Below are positions 5,962-12,607 of a DNA stretch of 15,962 nt, piece after piece (the first letter of the stretch is position 1; each line of letters starts with the position of its first letter). Under the pieces are notes generated by a model, which did not search any database, was not told the origin of the DNA, and saw only the letters and a list, made by a program, of their open reading frames with translations. The position numbers and the translations under genes are program-made. This DNA is from Claveliimonas stercoravium (lineage in GTDB: Bacteria; Bacillota; Clostridia; Lachnospirales; Lachnospiraceae). Location: positions 1-15,962 of the forward strand of contig DWZW01000131.1 in assembly GCA_019117345.1 (NCBI GenBank), written 5' to 3'.

Positions 5962-6719
5962 GCGCTCATCACTCCCGCTCCTATGAGATTACCGTACAAC
6001 GCATCCATAAATTCGGGAAAGCTCAGCTTCATGTAGGCCACAATGCCAAAAGGGATCACGGACATCACCTTAAATTCGTATTTTCTGGCTGCAAGAATGG
6101 TGTCTATTTCCCTCTGCATCTCCATCTTGTCCCGTATCTGCGCGATGGAGTCCCGTATGACCCTCAGGGAGTCACCTCCGCTCTTCTTCGCCGTGACAAA
6201 GACATTCACAAAGCTGTGCAGGTCCTCCTGGTCCACCCTCCCGGCCCACTGGTACAGGATCTGGTCCATGGGGATTTGCAGGTAAATCTGCCGGATCATA
6301 TAGTCAAACTCCCGGTTTATGGCTGATTGTTCACTATATAATATATTAATATCTTTTTTTGTTTCTTTTATTGCATTTTCAAGGGAATACCCCACATTCA
6401 GAGCTGCCGCGAGAGAGCGGATCGCCTCCTGAAACTGGAGGGCAAATTCTCTCTTTTTCTTCTCCAGGCACTCCTCTTTCCAGTGCCTCAGATACAGAAA
6501 GGCTCCCGGCATGCACAGGAGAAAGGCCCATACCGACTCGTAGTAGAGCCAGGCGACCGCTGCAAGAAATCCTGCATATTTTAAGACTGCAAGAGCATAC
6601 TCATGGGGTCTGATATCCTGCTGAAAGTAATTTTTCTGTGTGCAGGAGCGCCCGGCACTTCTGCCACCTTCCCTCGATGACGCCGTCTGTCCTCCTGCAT
6701 TTTGTCTCCTGAAACTCAT
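5898..6719 (-). CDS. tadB: TadB-like type II secretion F-family platform protein
   Basis: The protein has 273 residues from the chosen start at 6719. Two membrane helices (about 43-60 and 62-78) precede the F-domain (roughly 93-215), with FQEAIRSLAAALNVGYSLENAI and the conserved TAKKSGGDSLRVIRD region; one or two more helices follow (218-263). It pairs with TadC in the platform for Flp pilus assembly. The start is uncertain. The ATG at 6719 has no clear Shine-Dalgarno, whereas an in-frame ATG at 6752 has GGAGG 9 bases upstream and would give 284 residues. Both lie inside the 3' end of cpaF, an overlap of 119 or 152 bp, which is long even for this compact operon. Confidence 0.85.
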   Translation of the reverse strand: MSFRRQNAGGQTASSREGGRSAGRSCTQKNYFQQDIRPHEYALAVLKYAGFLAAVAWLYYESVWAFLLCMPGAFLYLRHWKEECLEKKKREFALQFQEAIRSLAAALNVGYSLENAIKETKKDINILYSEQSAINREFDYMIRQIYLQIPMDQILYQWAGRVDQEDLHSFVNVFVTAKKSGGDSLRVIRDSIAQIRDKMEMQREIDTILAARKYEFKVMSVIPFGIVAYMKLSFPEFMDALYGNLIGAGVMSACLGVYLAAWYLGRKIVNIEI

Positions 6720-7818
6720 AGAGACAGCCTGTCTGGATTTCCCCGTCTTCATAGTCCAGCACCTCCACGATCTCCAGCACCTTCCTGCTCCTGTCCCGCA
6801 GCCGGCCCACATGGATGATGATATCGATAGCGGAGGCAATCTGTCTTTGTATGGCTGCCAGGGGGATATCCATCCCCATGAGCACCATGGTCTCCAGCCT
6901 CCTCAGCATATCTCTGGGACTGTCGGAGTGGCCGGTGCTGAGACTTCCCCTGTGTCCGGTGGACATGGCCTGTATCATGTCGATGGTCTCCGGCCCCCTT
7001 ACCTCTCCCACGATGATGCGGTCCGGCCGCATCCTGAGGGCGGTCCGGATGAGCTGCCGGATAGTGATCTCACCGGCCCCCTCCATGTTGGGATTCCTTG
7101 CCTCCATCCGCACCAGATTGGGCACTCCCTGGATCTGGAGCTCCGCGTTGTCTTCTATCGTGATGACTCTCTCCTCCCCCGGTATGAACTGGGACAGGGC
7201 ATTGAGGAGCGTGGTCTTTCCGGAGCCGGTGCCTCCGCTGATAAAAATGTTGTACCCGGCTATGACCAGCATCTTCAGGAAGCCCGCCGTCTCCTCGCCA
7301 AGGGCCCCCAGGCGGACCAGATCCTGCATGGTGATCTGCTCCGAGGGGAATTTGCGGATCGTCACCACCGGACCGTTGAGGGCCACTGGATAGAGCACCA
7401 CATTGACTCTGGAACCGTCCGGGAGGCGGGCGTCGGCGATGGGCACCGACTCGTTCACCATGCGGTTGGCCCCCGCCACGATCTGCTGTATCACGTCCTC
7501 CAGCCTGCTCCGGGACACAAAGCGCTTGTCCGTCATGTAAATCTTTCCTTTTTTCTCCACGAAAATATTCTGCGTGCCGTTGATCATGATCTCCGTGATC
7601 TCCTGGTCCTCTATCAGGTCCTGGAGAAGGTCCAGCCGGCGGAAGGCATTGTACAGCTCCCGCCCCAGCTCCGCCTTCTTCTTGAGCGGTATGTACCCTC
7701 CCGCGCTCTCCTCGTCCAACACCCGGAAGATCAGCTCTGTCAGCTCATCGTCTCCTATCTCTCTTGACAGGTCCAGCCTGGCCAGCACCTTTTCCTGGAG
7801 CTGTTCTTCTGATATCAC
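6601..7818 (-). CDS. cpaF: CpaF/TadA-type pilus assembly ATPase
   Basis: The protein has 405 residues from a GTG start at 7818 preceded by AAAGG; the frame is open to 8091 but that part overlaps the upstream gene and does not look like CpaF. Domain order is normal for the VirB11/CpaF branch: N-terminal helical domain with the conserved run EDQEITEIMINGTQNIFVEK (70-89), Walker A GGTGSGKTT (195-203), Asp-box IEDNAELQ (221-228), Walker B RPDRIIVGEVRG (264-275) and His-box STGHRGSLSTGH (286-297). The usual C-terminal tail ending HTEKLLSAG is present. It is a cytoplasmic hexameric ATPase that powers Flp pilin assembly with TadB/TadC. Its start overlaps the CpaE-like gene by 74 bp. Confidence 0.95.
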   Translation of the reverse strand: MISEEQLQEKVLARLDLSREIGDDELTELIFRVLDEESAGGYIPLKKKAELGRELYNAFRRLDLLQDLIEDQEITEIMINGTQNIFVEKKGKIYMTDKRFVSRSRLEDVIQQIVAGANRMVNESVPIADARLPDGSRVNVVLYPVALNGPVVTIRKFPSEQITMQDLVRLGALGEETAGFLKMLVIAGYNIFISGGTGSGKTTLLNALSQFIPGEERVITIEDNAELQIQGVPNLVRMEARNPNMEGAGEITIRQLIRTALRMRPDRIIVGEVRGPETIDMIQAMSTGHRGSLSTGHSDSPRDMLRRLETMVLMGMDIPLAAIQRQIASAIDIIIHVGRLRDRSRKVLEIVEVLDYEDGEIQTGCLYEFQETKCRRTDGVIEGRWQKCRALLHTEKLLSAGYQTP

Positions 7819-8725
7819 ATCGTACCACCCTTTCTGCCATATGCCCGCAGCCGGCCTGTTCAAGAGCCTCCTCGAACTGCCGTATCTTGGAGGAGGCCGC
7901 AGGGTCATCTGCCGCAGGCATATAGATTTCATCACAGGCTTCCAGTATCCTGTACAGCCCCTGCACACTGTCGCCAATGTCCAGCACAAGGGTATCGTAG
8001 ATACTCGTCCGCAGGATCTCCTCAAAGAGCCAGATCCACTCTCCGGCAGACACGTCCCTGATATCGTCCGGGATACAGGCAGGCGGCACATAGTCCATGC
8101 CGTCCCGGCTTCTTACCAGCCCCGCAAGGACACCGGCCAGCTTTTTTGACTCCTGCTTTGCATAGTATAGGAGCTCGGACATGTTTCTCTGCCTCTCCTC
8201 CGGGAAATATACGCCCGGCCCCGCATAGCTCTCCATGTTCAGATACAGTACATTCTCTGTGCGGGACAGCTCCCTTCCTTTCCGGAGAGCCATTTTTGTC
8301 TGCCCGAGCCTGCGGACAGGTGAATAAAATCCTATGATCCTTCCATTTCCCTTCCTGCGTATCCGGAGAAGGTCCGGTTTTTCTCCCTTTGCCAGAAGCT
8401 GCACCAGACGCATACAGATATGTTCCCCTGACTGATATTTGAAAATGGCGTCCACATCCTCCCGCTCCTCTCTCTCCGAGGTGAGAAGGACTGTCTTGTC
8501 CGCCTTTTCCCCTTCACTCTGCATGTCGTACAGCTCCCTGCACTCATCAGCTATCAGCAGGATATCTACCGGCATCTGTCCTGCAGCCTCCCGGATCTGA
8601 TCGGGACTTTTACATGTTTTTACTTGAAAGGCAAGTTCCCTTTTCCCGTTCAGAAACGCGGCGAGCCTGGCAGCATACTCTGTCTCCGGGTCGCAGATGA
8701 CCAAATTTCTGCTGCTCACATACAT
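7745..8725 (-). CDS. cpaE: CpaE-like MinD/ParA-fold protein with degenerate P-loop
   Basis: The protein has 326 residues and is the first gene of the tad operon. Residues 1-115 resemble a receiver-like domain (NLVICDPE, VDILLIAD, KTVLLTSE) but lack a full set of phosphorelay residues. From about 129 it has a MinD/ParA-type fold: FYSPVRRLGQTKMAL (133-147), where the deviant Walker A KGGxGKT should be, then VLYLNMESYAG (159-169) and YDTLVLDIGDS (243-253). No lysine occupies either P-loop position, so ATP hydrolysis is doubtful. Related Lachnospiraceae proteins show a similar SPVxR form (from memory). CpaE-type proteins position Tad machinery at cell sites. GGGGAGG is close to the ATG; an in-frame GTG two codons later would give better spacing. 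Confidence 0.85.
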   Translation of the reverse strand: MYVSSRNLVICDPETEYAARLAAFLNGKRELAFQVKTCKSPDQIREAAGQMPVDILLIADECRELYDMQSEGEKADKTVLLTSEREEREDVDAIFKYQSGEHICMRLVQLLAKGEKPDLLRIRRKGNGRIIGFYSPVRRLGQTKMALRKGRELSRTENVLYLNMESYAGPGVYFPEERQRNMSELLYYAKQESKKLAGVLAGLVRSRDGMDYVPPACIPDDIRDVSAGEWIWLFEEILRTSIYDTLVLDIGDSVQGLYRILEACDEIYMPAADDPAASSKIRQFEEALEQAGCGHMAERVVRCDIRRTAPGKGAGQAGPVKRDRRR

Positions 8726-8732
8726 CCTCCCC

Positions 8733-8749
8733 GCATGCGTTCTGCATGC
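8733..8749. repeat. GCATGC inverted repeat in the tad leader
   Basis: Two copies of GCATGC, itself a palindrome, lie 5 bases apart immediately upstream of the Shine-Dalgarno of the first tad gene. A small hairpin here could affect ribosome access. No T-run follows. Confidence 0.4.
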
Positions 8750-8876
8750 ATATGTTCTTTTGCTGTTCTGTTTACAGTTCCCTATTCAGTTGTGTTTGTT
8801 TTGTTTTTGAATTCTCTGCCGAAAAGGCCTTGAATTACAGAAACAAGTGTCAGATTTTCAACAAGATTTGATCAGA

Positions 8877-8897
8877 TACAAGTTATGAAAACTTGTA
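8877..8897. promoter_or_regulatory. Palindrome at the tad transcription start (possible operator or 5' hairpin)
   Basis: TACAAGTT (8877-8884) and AACTTGTA (8890-8897) are perfect 8-bp arms separated by 5 bases. The predicted start site of the promoter at 8904-8932 is about 8897, so the dyad covers +1 to +21. It could be a repressor site or a stabilising 5' RNA hairpin; the sequence cannot tell which. Confidence 0.5.
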
Positions 8898-8903
8898 CGA
8901 TGT

Positions 8904-8932
8904 ATTATAGCCTTACACCGCACAAATGTCCA
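8904..8932 (-). promoter_or_regulatory. Sigma-A promoter of the tad operon
   Basis: On the minus strand TGGACA (8927-8932) is followed after exactly 17 bases by TATAAT (8904-8909). That is five of six and six of six matches to consensus with ideal spacing. It points into the CpaE-like gene, leaving a leader of about 170 bases that is A-rich near its 3' end. No other promoter this good was seen upstream of the operon, so all ten genes are probably read from here. Confidence 0.7.
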
Positions 8933-8968
8933 TAGCTTTTTCAGAAATATTTTTTCTTTGTGAAATTC

Positions 8969-9232
8969 TCACAAAGATTGATAGAGCACAATCCCATAAA
9001 GGAGCGCAACCCCAGGTATTCCAAGGACTCCCGATGTCAAAAGGGACACCGGTCCAATCCCCACCGCCATGTCTATCCCCCGTGAGTCAAGGAAATAGTT
9101 TACAAAGAAAATGACAGCCATCCCGGCCAGCGCGCGTATGACAAAATTGATCACCCAGCCCGGTCTCTCGCCCGGGACATACTCTCTCCCGTCTTCCATC
9201 GCCCTTTTCCCCGACACTCCCCGCCCGATCAT
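8969..9232 (-). CDS. bofA: BofA-like pro-sigma-K processing inhibitor family protein
   Basis: The protein has 87 residues with two hydrophobic segments in the pattern IRALAGMAVIFFVNYF ... SLLTSGVLGIPGVALLYGIVLY. The end matches the BofA signature (LLTSxxLGIPGVALL, compared with the B. subtilis protein). In Bacillus BofA sits in the outer forespore membrane and holds the SpoIVFB protease inactive. The first membrane helix of the Bacillus protein is replaced here by a short basic and polar N-terminus. The ATG at 9232 lacks a Shine-Dalgarno; an in-frame ATG at 9199 follows GGGGAAAAGG and would give 76 residues. The stop codon lies in one arm of a hairpin (8955-8977) that lacks a T-run on this strand. 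It is transcribed apart from the divergent yaaL-like gene. Confidence 0.75.
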   Translation of the reverse strand: MIGRGVSGKRAMEDGREYVPGERPGWVINFVIRALAGMAVIFFVNYFLDSRGIDMAVGIGPVSLLTSGVLGIPGVALLYGIVLYQSL

Positions 9233-9323
9233 TTTTACATGTATATGAGCTGCTTCGGGTATTTTATTCTCAAAATCTGGCTATACTGGAAATAAAGAGA
9301 AATGACCGTGGAGGTGACTGCAC

Positions 9324-9566
9324 ATGAAGCTGTTCCAGAGGGGACGGGCTGCCGAGGAAGACATCTATAAAAGACTGTCCTTTGAAAGAGAAAGCTTTGA
9401 TATTGCCGAGGAGCTGGCTCAGGCCAGGCAGGAGATCGAAGACGCCTACAACAACTTTCAGAACGCCTGCGACCCCGACCTGATCGACTGCTATATTTAT
9501 CGGGGAAACGCAGCATGGAAGCGCTACTGTTTCCTTCTCCGGCAGGCAAAAGCCATCCAGCCCTAG
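9324..9566 (+). CDS. YaaL-like DUF2508 family protein
   Basis: The protein has 80 residues, soluble and mostly helical, with ELAQARQEIEDAYNNFQNACDPDLIDCYIYRGNAAWKRYCFLLRQAK as its core. The pattern AYNNFxNAxDPDLIDxxIYxxNAAxxRYxxLLRxAK is that of DUF2508/YaaL proteins, which in Firmicutes sit beside bofA. Function is unknown. Here the two are divergent, not in tandem as in Bacillus, with 91 bp between them. GGAGG lies 9 bases before the ATG. A -10-like TATACT at 9282-9287 lacks a good -35. Its TAG stop overlaps the TAG of the convergent dCMP deaminase gene on a shared CTAG. Confidence 0.75.
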   Translation: MKLFQRGRAAEEDIYKRLSFERESFDIAEELAQARQEIEDAYNNFQNACDPDLIDCYIYRGNAAWKRYCFLLRQAKAIQP

Positions 9567-10051
9567 AGCTCGATCTGGATCTTCCTTCCGGTCCTCCGGT
9601 AGGGGTGATATTTGACTCCGGCCGCGTCGAACATCCTCATGGATGCAGACACGGACGGGGTCCCCTTGTATTTGTTGCAGTCATAGATGACTTCCTTTAT
9701 CCCGCTCTGTATGATCGCCTTCGCGCACTCGTTGCAGGGAAAGAGGGACACATACAGCTTGGCTCCCTCCAGGCTGCCGCCTCTGTAGTTAAGGATGGCA
9801 TTGAGCTCGCTGTGGACCGTGTATACATACTTGGTCTCCAGGGGATCGTCCCCCTCTCTGTTCCAGGGAAACTCCTCGTCTGAACAGCCTATGGGAAGTC
9901 CGTTGTAGCCCATGGACAAAATCTTATTATCCTGGCTCACGATACAGCATCCCACCTGGGTATTGGGGTCCTTGGACCGCTGCCCGGACAGGATCGCGAC
10001 TCCCATAAAATACTCATCCCAGCTTATATAATCTTCTCTCTTATTCGCCAT
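9563..10051 (-). CDS. dCMP deaminase family protein (ComEB-like)
   Basis: The protein has 162 residues from an ATG with AGGAGG seven bases upstream; the frame extends further upstream but without a better start. It has the zinc deaminase signature: His80 and Glu82 in VHSELNAI, Cys106 and Cys109 in PCNEC. The product would deaminate dCMP to dUMP, the precursor of dTMP, in the cytoplasm. It is the last gene of the leftward group, 40 bp after upp, which fits a shared pyrimidine role. No obvious terminator follows; the next gene is convergent and its stop codon overlaps. Confidence 0.9.
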   Translation of the reverse strand: MANKREDYISWDEYFMGVAILSGQRSKDPNTQVGCCIVSQDNKILSMGYNGLPIGCSDEEFPWNREGDDPLETKYVYTVHSELNAILNYRGGSLEGAKLYVSLFPCNECAKAIIQSGIKEVIYDCNKYKGTPSVSASMRMFDAAGVKYHPYRRTGRKIQIEL

Positions 10052-10091
10052 AAAAATGCCTCCTGTTCCGCTCCCCTGACATCCAGCTCTC

Positions 10092-10721
10092 CTATTTTGT
10101 CCCGAAAATACGGTCTCCCGCATCGCCAAGGCCGGGCACAATGTAACCGTGGTCGTTCAGATGGTCGTCCAGGGCTCCGATGTAGAGGTCTACATCCGGG
10201 TGCTCTCTGCGCATCCTCTCCACGCCCTCGGGCGCGGCGATGGTACACAGGAAACGGATCTTCTTTACTCCCTTTGCCTTCAAAAGCTCGATGGCCGCCG
10301 CGCAGGAGCCGCCTGTAGCCAGCATCGGATCCACCACGAAGACCTCCCTCTCGTCACAGTCTGCCGGCAGCTTGCAGTAGTACTCCACCGGCTCCAGCGT
10401 CTCGGGGTCCCGGTACAGGCCGATATGTCCCACCTTGGCCGCCGGTATCAGGGCAAGCATGCCCTCCACCATACCGATGCCCGCCCTGAGGATGGGGACG
10501 ATGGCCAGCTTCTTCCCCTCCAGCTGCTTGGCTGTGGTCTCACAGATGGGAGTGGTGATCTTCACATCCTCCAGCTTCAGGTCTCTCGTCGCCTCATAGC
10601 ACATGAGCATGGCAATCTCCCCCACAAGGGCCCTGAAATCCCTGGAGCCTGTCTCCTCTCTCCGGAGCAGTCCGATCTTATGCTGGATCAGCGGATGATC
10701 CATTACGTACACATTTGACAT
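10092..10721 (-). CDS. upp: Uracil phosphoribosyltransferase
   Basis: The protein has 209 residues, the usual length. It makes UMP from uracil and PRPP in pyrimidine salvage. The PRPP-binding loop VDPMLATGGSCAAAI and the uracil-binding end GYIVPGLGDAGDRIFGT are both intact, as is the N-terminal MSNVYVMDHPLIQHKIGLLR region. AGGAGG lies 8 bases before the ATG at 10721; an earlier in-frame ATG is upstream of that Shine-Dalgarno and was rejected. It starts 20 bp after the sua5-type gene, so the two are co-transcribed. The Sua5 - upp neighbourhood recurs in Firmicutes. Confidence 0.95.
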   Translation of the reverse strand: MSNVYVMDHPLIQHKIGLLRREETGSRDFRALVGEIAMLMCYEATRDLKLEDVKITTPICETTAKQLEGKKLAIVPILRAGIGMVEGMLALIPAAKVGHIGLYRDPETLEPVEYYCKLPADCDEREVFVVDPMLATGGSCAAAIELLKAKGVKKIRFLCTIAAPEGVERMRREHPDVDLYIGALDDHLNDHGYIVPGLGDAGDRIFGTK

Positions 10722-10741
10722 TCTTTTTTCCTCCTGCACTT

Positions 10742-11791
10742 TTAAACATTTATCACATGATGCCCCGCGGCCTTCAGGAGGCGGTTCATGACAGCGCTCC
10801 CGATCCCGTCAGACGCAAATGCTTCACTGTATATAAATTCTGTCCCGTCATCATCAAAGTCCCGAAGGATAGCATACAGATTGGCGGCCACTGTACTCTC
10901 ATCCTCCCTTGTTCCTATACACTTTACATTTTTGCCGCTGTACCTGTGCATGGTCTCCCGGGTGGCTATGATCCCCGTGCGGTGCCCCTCCTCCTCCCGG
11001 GCTGCAGACAGTTCAGATATCTTGTCCACCACCCGCTCGAGGGGGCCTTCCACCACCGTCATCTCCGCCCTGGGTGCATAGTGGCGGTACTTCATCCCGG
11101 GTGCCTTGGGCGGTGTCTTGCTGTCTGCCGCGAGTATCGTGTGGTCCACGGCCACTTCGCCCACTGTCTCCTCCAGCATCTCCTTTGTGACAGCTCCCGG
11201 CCGCAGGATCATGGGCGGGTCCACTGTCATATCCACGATGGTGGACTCCACACCGATGTGGACCGGGCCTCCGTCCAGGATCATGTCGATCCTGCCGTCC
11301 AGGTCGTCCAGCACATGGCCGGCTGTCGTAGGGCTCGGTCTCCCCGATGTGTTGGCGCTTGGCGCCGACACGTAGCCGCCTGCTGCCCGGATAAGGGCGA
11401 GCGCCGCAGCGTCATCCGGCATGCGCACAGCCACAGTCTCCAGCCCCCCTGTTGTCCCGTGGGGGACGAGTCCGCTCTTGTCAAAGATCATGGTCAGGGG
11501 GCCCGGCCAGAATTTCTCTGCCAGAGTCACCGCCTTTTGGGGCACCTTCCCCGCGATGGGGTACAAATCCTTCAGGTCAGCGATATGGACAATGAGCGGA
11601 TTGTCCGACGGCCGCCCCTTGGCCGCGTAGGTCTTTCTGGCCGCCTCCTCGTCCAGGGCGTTGGCTCCCAGTCCGTACACCGTTTCCGTAGGAAATGCAA
11701 CCAGTCCGCCCTGCTCCAGGATATGACCGGCTGCACGTATGATATCCATATTCATTTGTTCTCTGTCGATTTTTTCTACTCTTGTCTTCAT
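10742..11791 (-). CDS. L-threonylcarbamoyladenylate synthase (TsaC/Sua5/YwlC type)
   Basis: The protein has 349 residues, the two-domain Sua5 form. The N-terminal YrdC domain shows GGLVAFPTETVYGLGANA, AAKGRPSDNPL and SAPSANTSGRPSPT, including the conserved KGR and S-x-N signatures. A linker (KAPGMKYRHYAPRAEM, a typical Sua5 linker) leads to a C-terminal Rossmann-like Sua5 domain. The enzyme makes threonylcarbamoyl-AMP from threonine, bicarbonate and ATP for the t6A37 tRNA modification. The ATG at 11791 matches the family N-terminus; AAAGG precedes it with short spacing. It lies 25 bp after the amidase. An extended -10 (TGCTATAAT) ends 7 bases upstream, which would give a nearly leaderless mRNA if used. 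Confidence 0.95.
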   Translation of the reverse strand: MKTRVEKIDREQMNMDIIRAAGHILEQGGLVAFPTETVYGLGANALDEEAARKTYAAKGRPSDNPLIVHIADLKDLYPIAGKVPQKAVTLAEKFWPGPLTMIFDKSGLVPHGTTGGLETVAVRMPDDAAALALIRAAGGYVSAPSANTSGRPSPTTAGHVLDDLDGRIDMILDGGPVHIGVESTIVDMTVDPPMILRPGAVTKEMLEETVGEVAVDHTILAADSKTPPKAPGMKYRHYAPRAEMTVVEGPLERVVDKISELSAAREEEGHRTGIIATRETMHRYSGKNVKCIGTREDESTVAANLYAILRDFDDDGTEFIYSEAFASDGIGSAVMNRLLKAAGHHVINV

Positions 11792-11798
11792 GCCCTTT

Positions 11799-11807
11799 AT
11801 TATAGCA
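11799..11807 (-). promoter_or_regulatory. Extended -10 immediately upstream of the sua5-type gene
   Basis: TGCTATAAT on the minus strand is a consensus extended -10, with no good -35 (TGGTAA at 17-base spacing is weak). The predicted start site is within a base or two of the ATG, so any transcript from it would be leaderless. It may be fortuitous. Confidence 0.35.
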
Positions 11808-11816
11808 TCAATCGGC

Positions 11817-12500
11817 CTATTTTACCACCCAGCTTTCAATCCCTTTGGCGATAGCCCCGGCCAGCTCCTCCTGGTACGCCTCGTCTGTCAGCAGCTCCGC
11901 CTCCCCTGGACAGGAGAGGAAACCGCACTCTACGATCACGGTGGGTACCTCCGTCTTTTTCAGCAGATAGTAGGTGTCATTGGCCTTGATATCCCTTGTA
12001 TTTTCCTGGTCAAATTCCAGCAGCTCCTTCTGCAGAGCCTCCGCCGCCTGCTTCCCCTTGTCCGAGTGGGTGAAGTAGAAGACCTGGGCTCCCCTTACCG
12101 CCGGGTCGGAATAGCTGTTCTGGTGGATGCTGACAGCGATGGCAGGCTGTTGCTCATTGATGATGCCGATCCGGCTGTTCAGGTCCTCCAGCTTCTTGTT
12201 GTCCGCGTCCCCGTCCGACAGCATGACATCCTCCTCCCTTGTCATCACCACCTCCATCCCGTCTTCTTCCAGCTTCTCCCTCACCTTCAGGGAGATGGCC
12301 AGGTTGATATCCTTTTCCAGCTCCTCATCCGCCCCCACCTTCCCGGGGTCCTTCCCGCCGTGTCCCGGATCCAGGACCACCAGATTTCTCCTGACATTTT
12401 CCTGCTGCACGCTGACATAGGTCCGGACCTTATCCCCGGCAAAGAGAAGCCCGGCCAGCACGGCCAGAGCAAACAAAAGCTCCATGATCCTTTTCAGCAA
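11817..12500 (-). CDS. cwlD: CwlD-like N-acetylmuramoyl-L-alanine amidase
   Basis: An Amidase_3 family protein, 227 residues from a TTG start at 12500 preceded by AGGGGGT at 6 bases. An ATG at 12521 gives 234 residues but lacks a Shine-Dalgarno. An uncleaved signal or membrane anchor (MELLFALAVLAGLLFAG) begins the protein. The zinc ligands are seen in LDPGHGG (His54 in 234-residue numbering), the following Glu69, and SIHQN (His133); the catalytic Glu198 is in VECGF. Overall sequence pattern and size resemble B. subtilis CwlD, which acts in spore cortex muramic lactam formation. Another Amidase_3 role cannot be excluded. It lies 107 bp after the GH18 gene and 25 bp before the sua5-type gene. 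Confidence 0.85.
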   Translation of the reverse strand: MLKRIMELLFALAVLAGLLFAGDKVRTYVSVQQENVRRNLVVLDPGHGGKDPGKVGADEELEKDINLAISLKVREKLEEDGMEVVMTREEDVMLSDGDADNKKLEDLNSRIGIINEQQPAIAVSIHQNSYSDPAVRGAQVFYFTHSDKGKQAAEALQKELLEFDQENTRDIKANDTYYLLKKTEVPTVIVECGFLSCPGEAELLTDEAYQEELAGAIAKGIESWVVK

Positions 12501-12553
12501 AAAAGCACCCCCTGTCCGCATATACCAGAGATATCGTTTCCAGATACGTCTAT

Positions 12554-12583
12554 AGTATATGCCTGCCAGAGGGCGCTTATTAA
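12554..12583 (-). promoter_or_regulatory. Possible promoter of the amidase gene
   Basis: On the minus strand TTAATA (12578-12583), an 18-base spacer and TATACT (12554-12559) resemble a weak sigma-A promoter. A sporulation sigma factor could read the overlapping GCATATACT instead. The gap between the GH18 and amidase genes is 107 bp with no strong terminator. Confidence 0.3.
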
Positions 12584-12607
12584 TGCCTTCTTCAGACTGT
12601 TTTTATT

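Noticed and set aside
8955..8977. Terminator hairpin after the bofA-like gene
   Set aside because: The 9-bp stem is perfect, but in the leftward direction it is followed by A residues, not T, so it does not fit an intrinsic terminator.
9549..10141. Upstream extension of the dCMP deaminase to 192 residues
   Set aside because: It overlaps the end of upp, and the AGGAGG Shine-Dalgarno is in front of the later ATG at 10051.
10715..11854. Plus-strand open frame of 379 codons
   Set aside because: It is the antisense shadow of the Sua5-type gene; the translation is low-complexity in His/Cys/Arg and matches no family.
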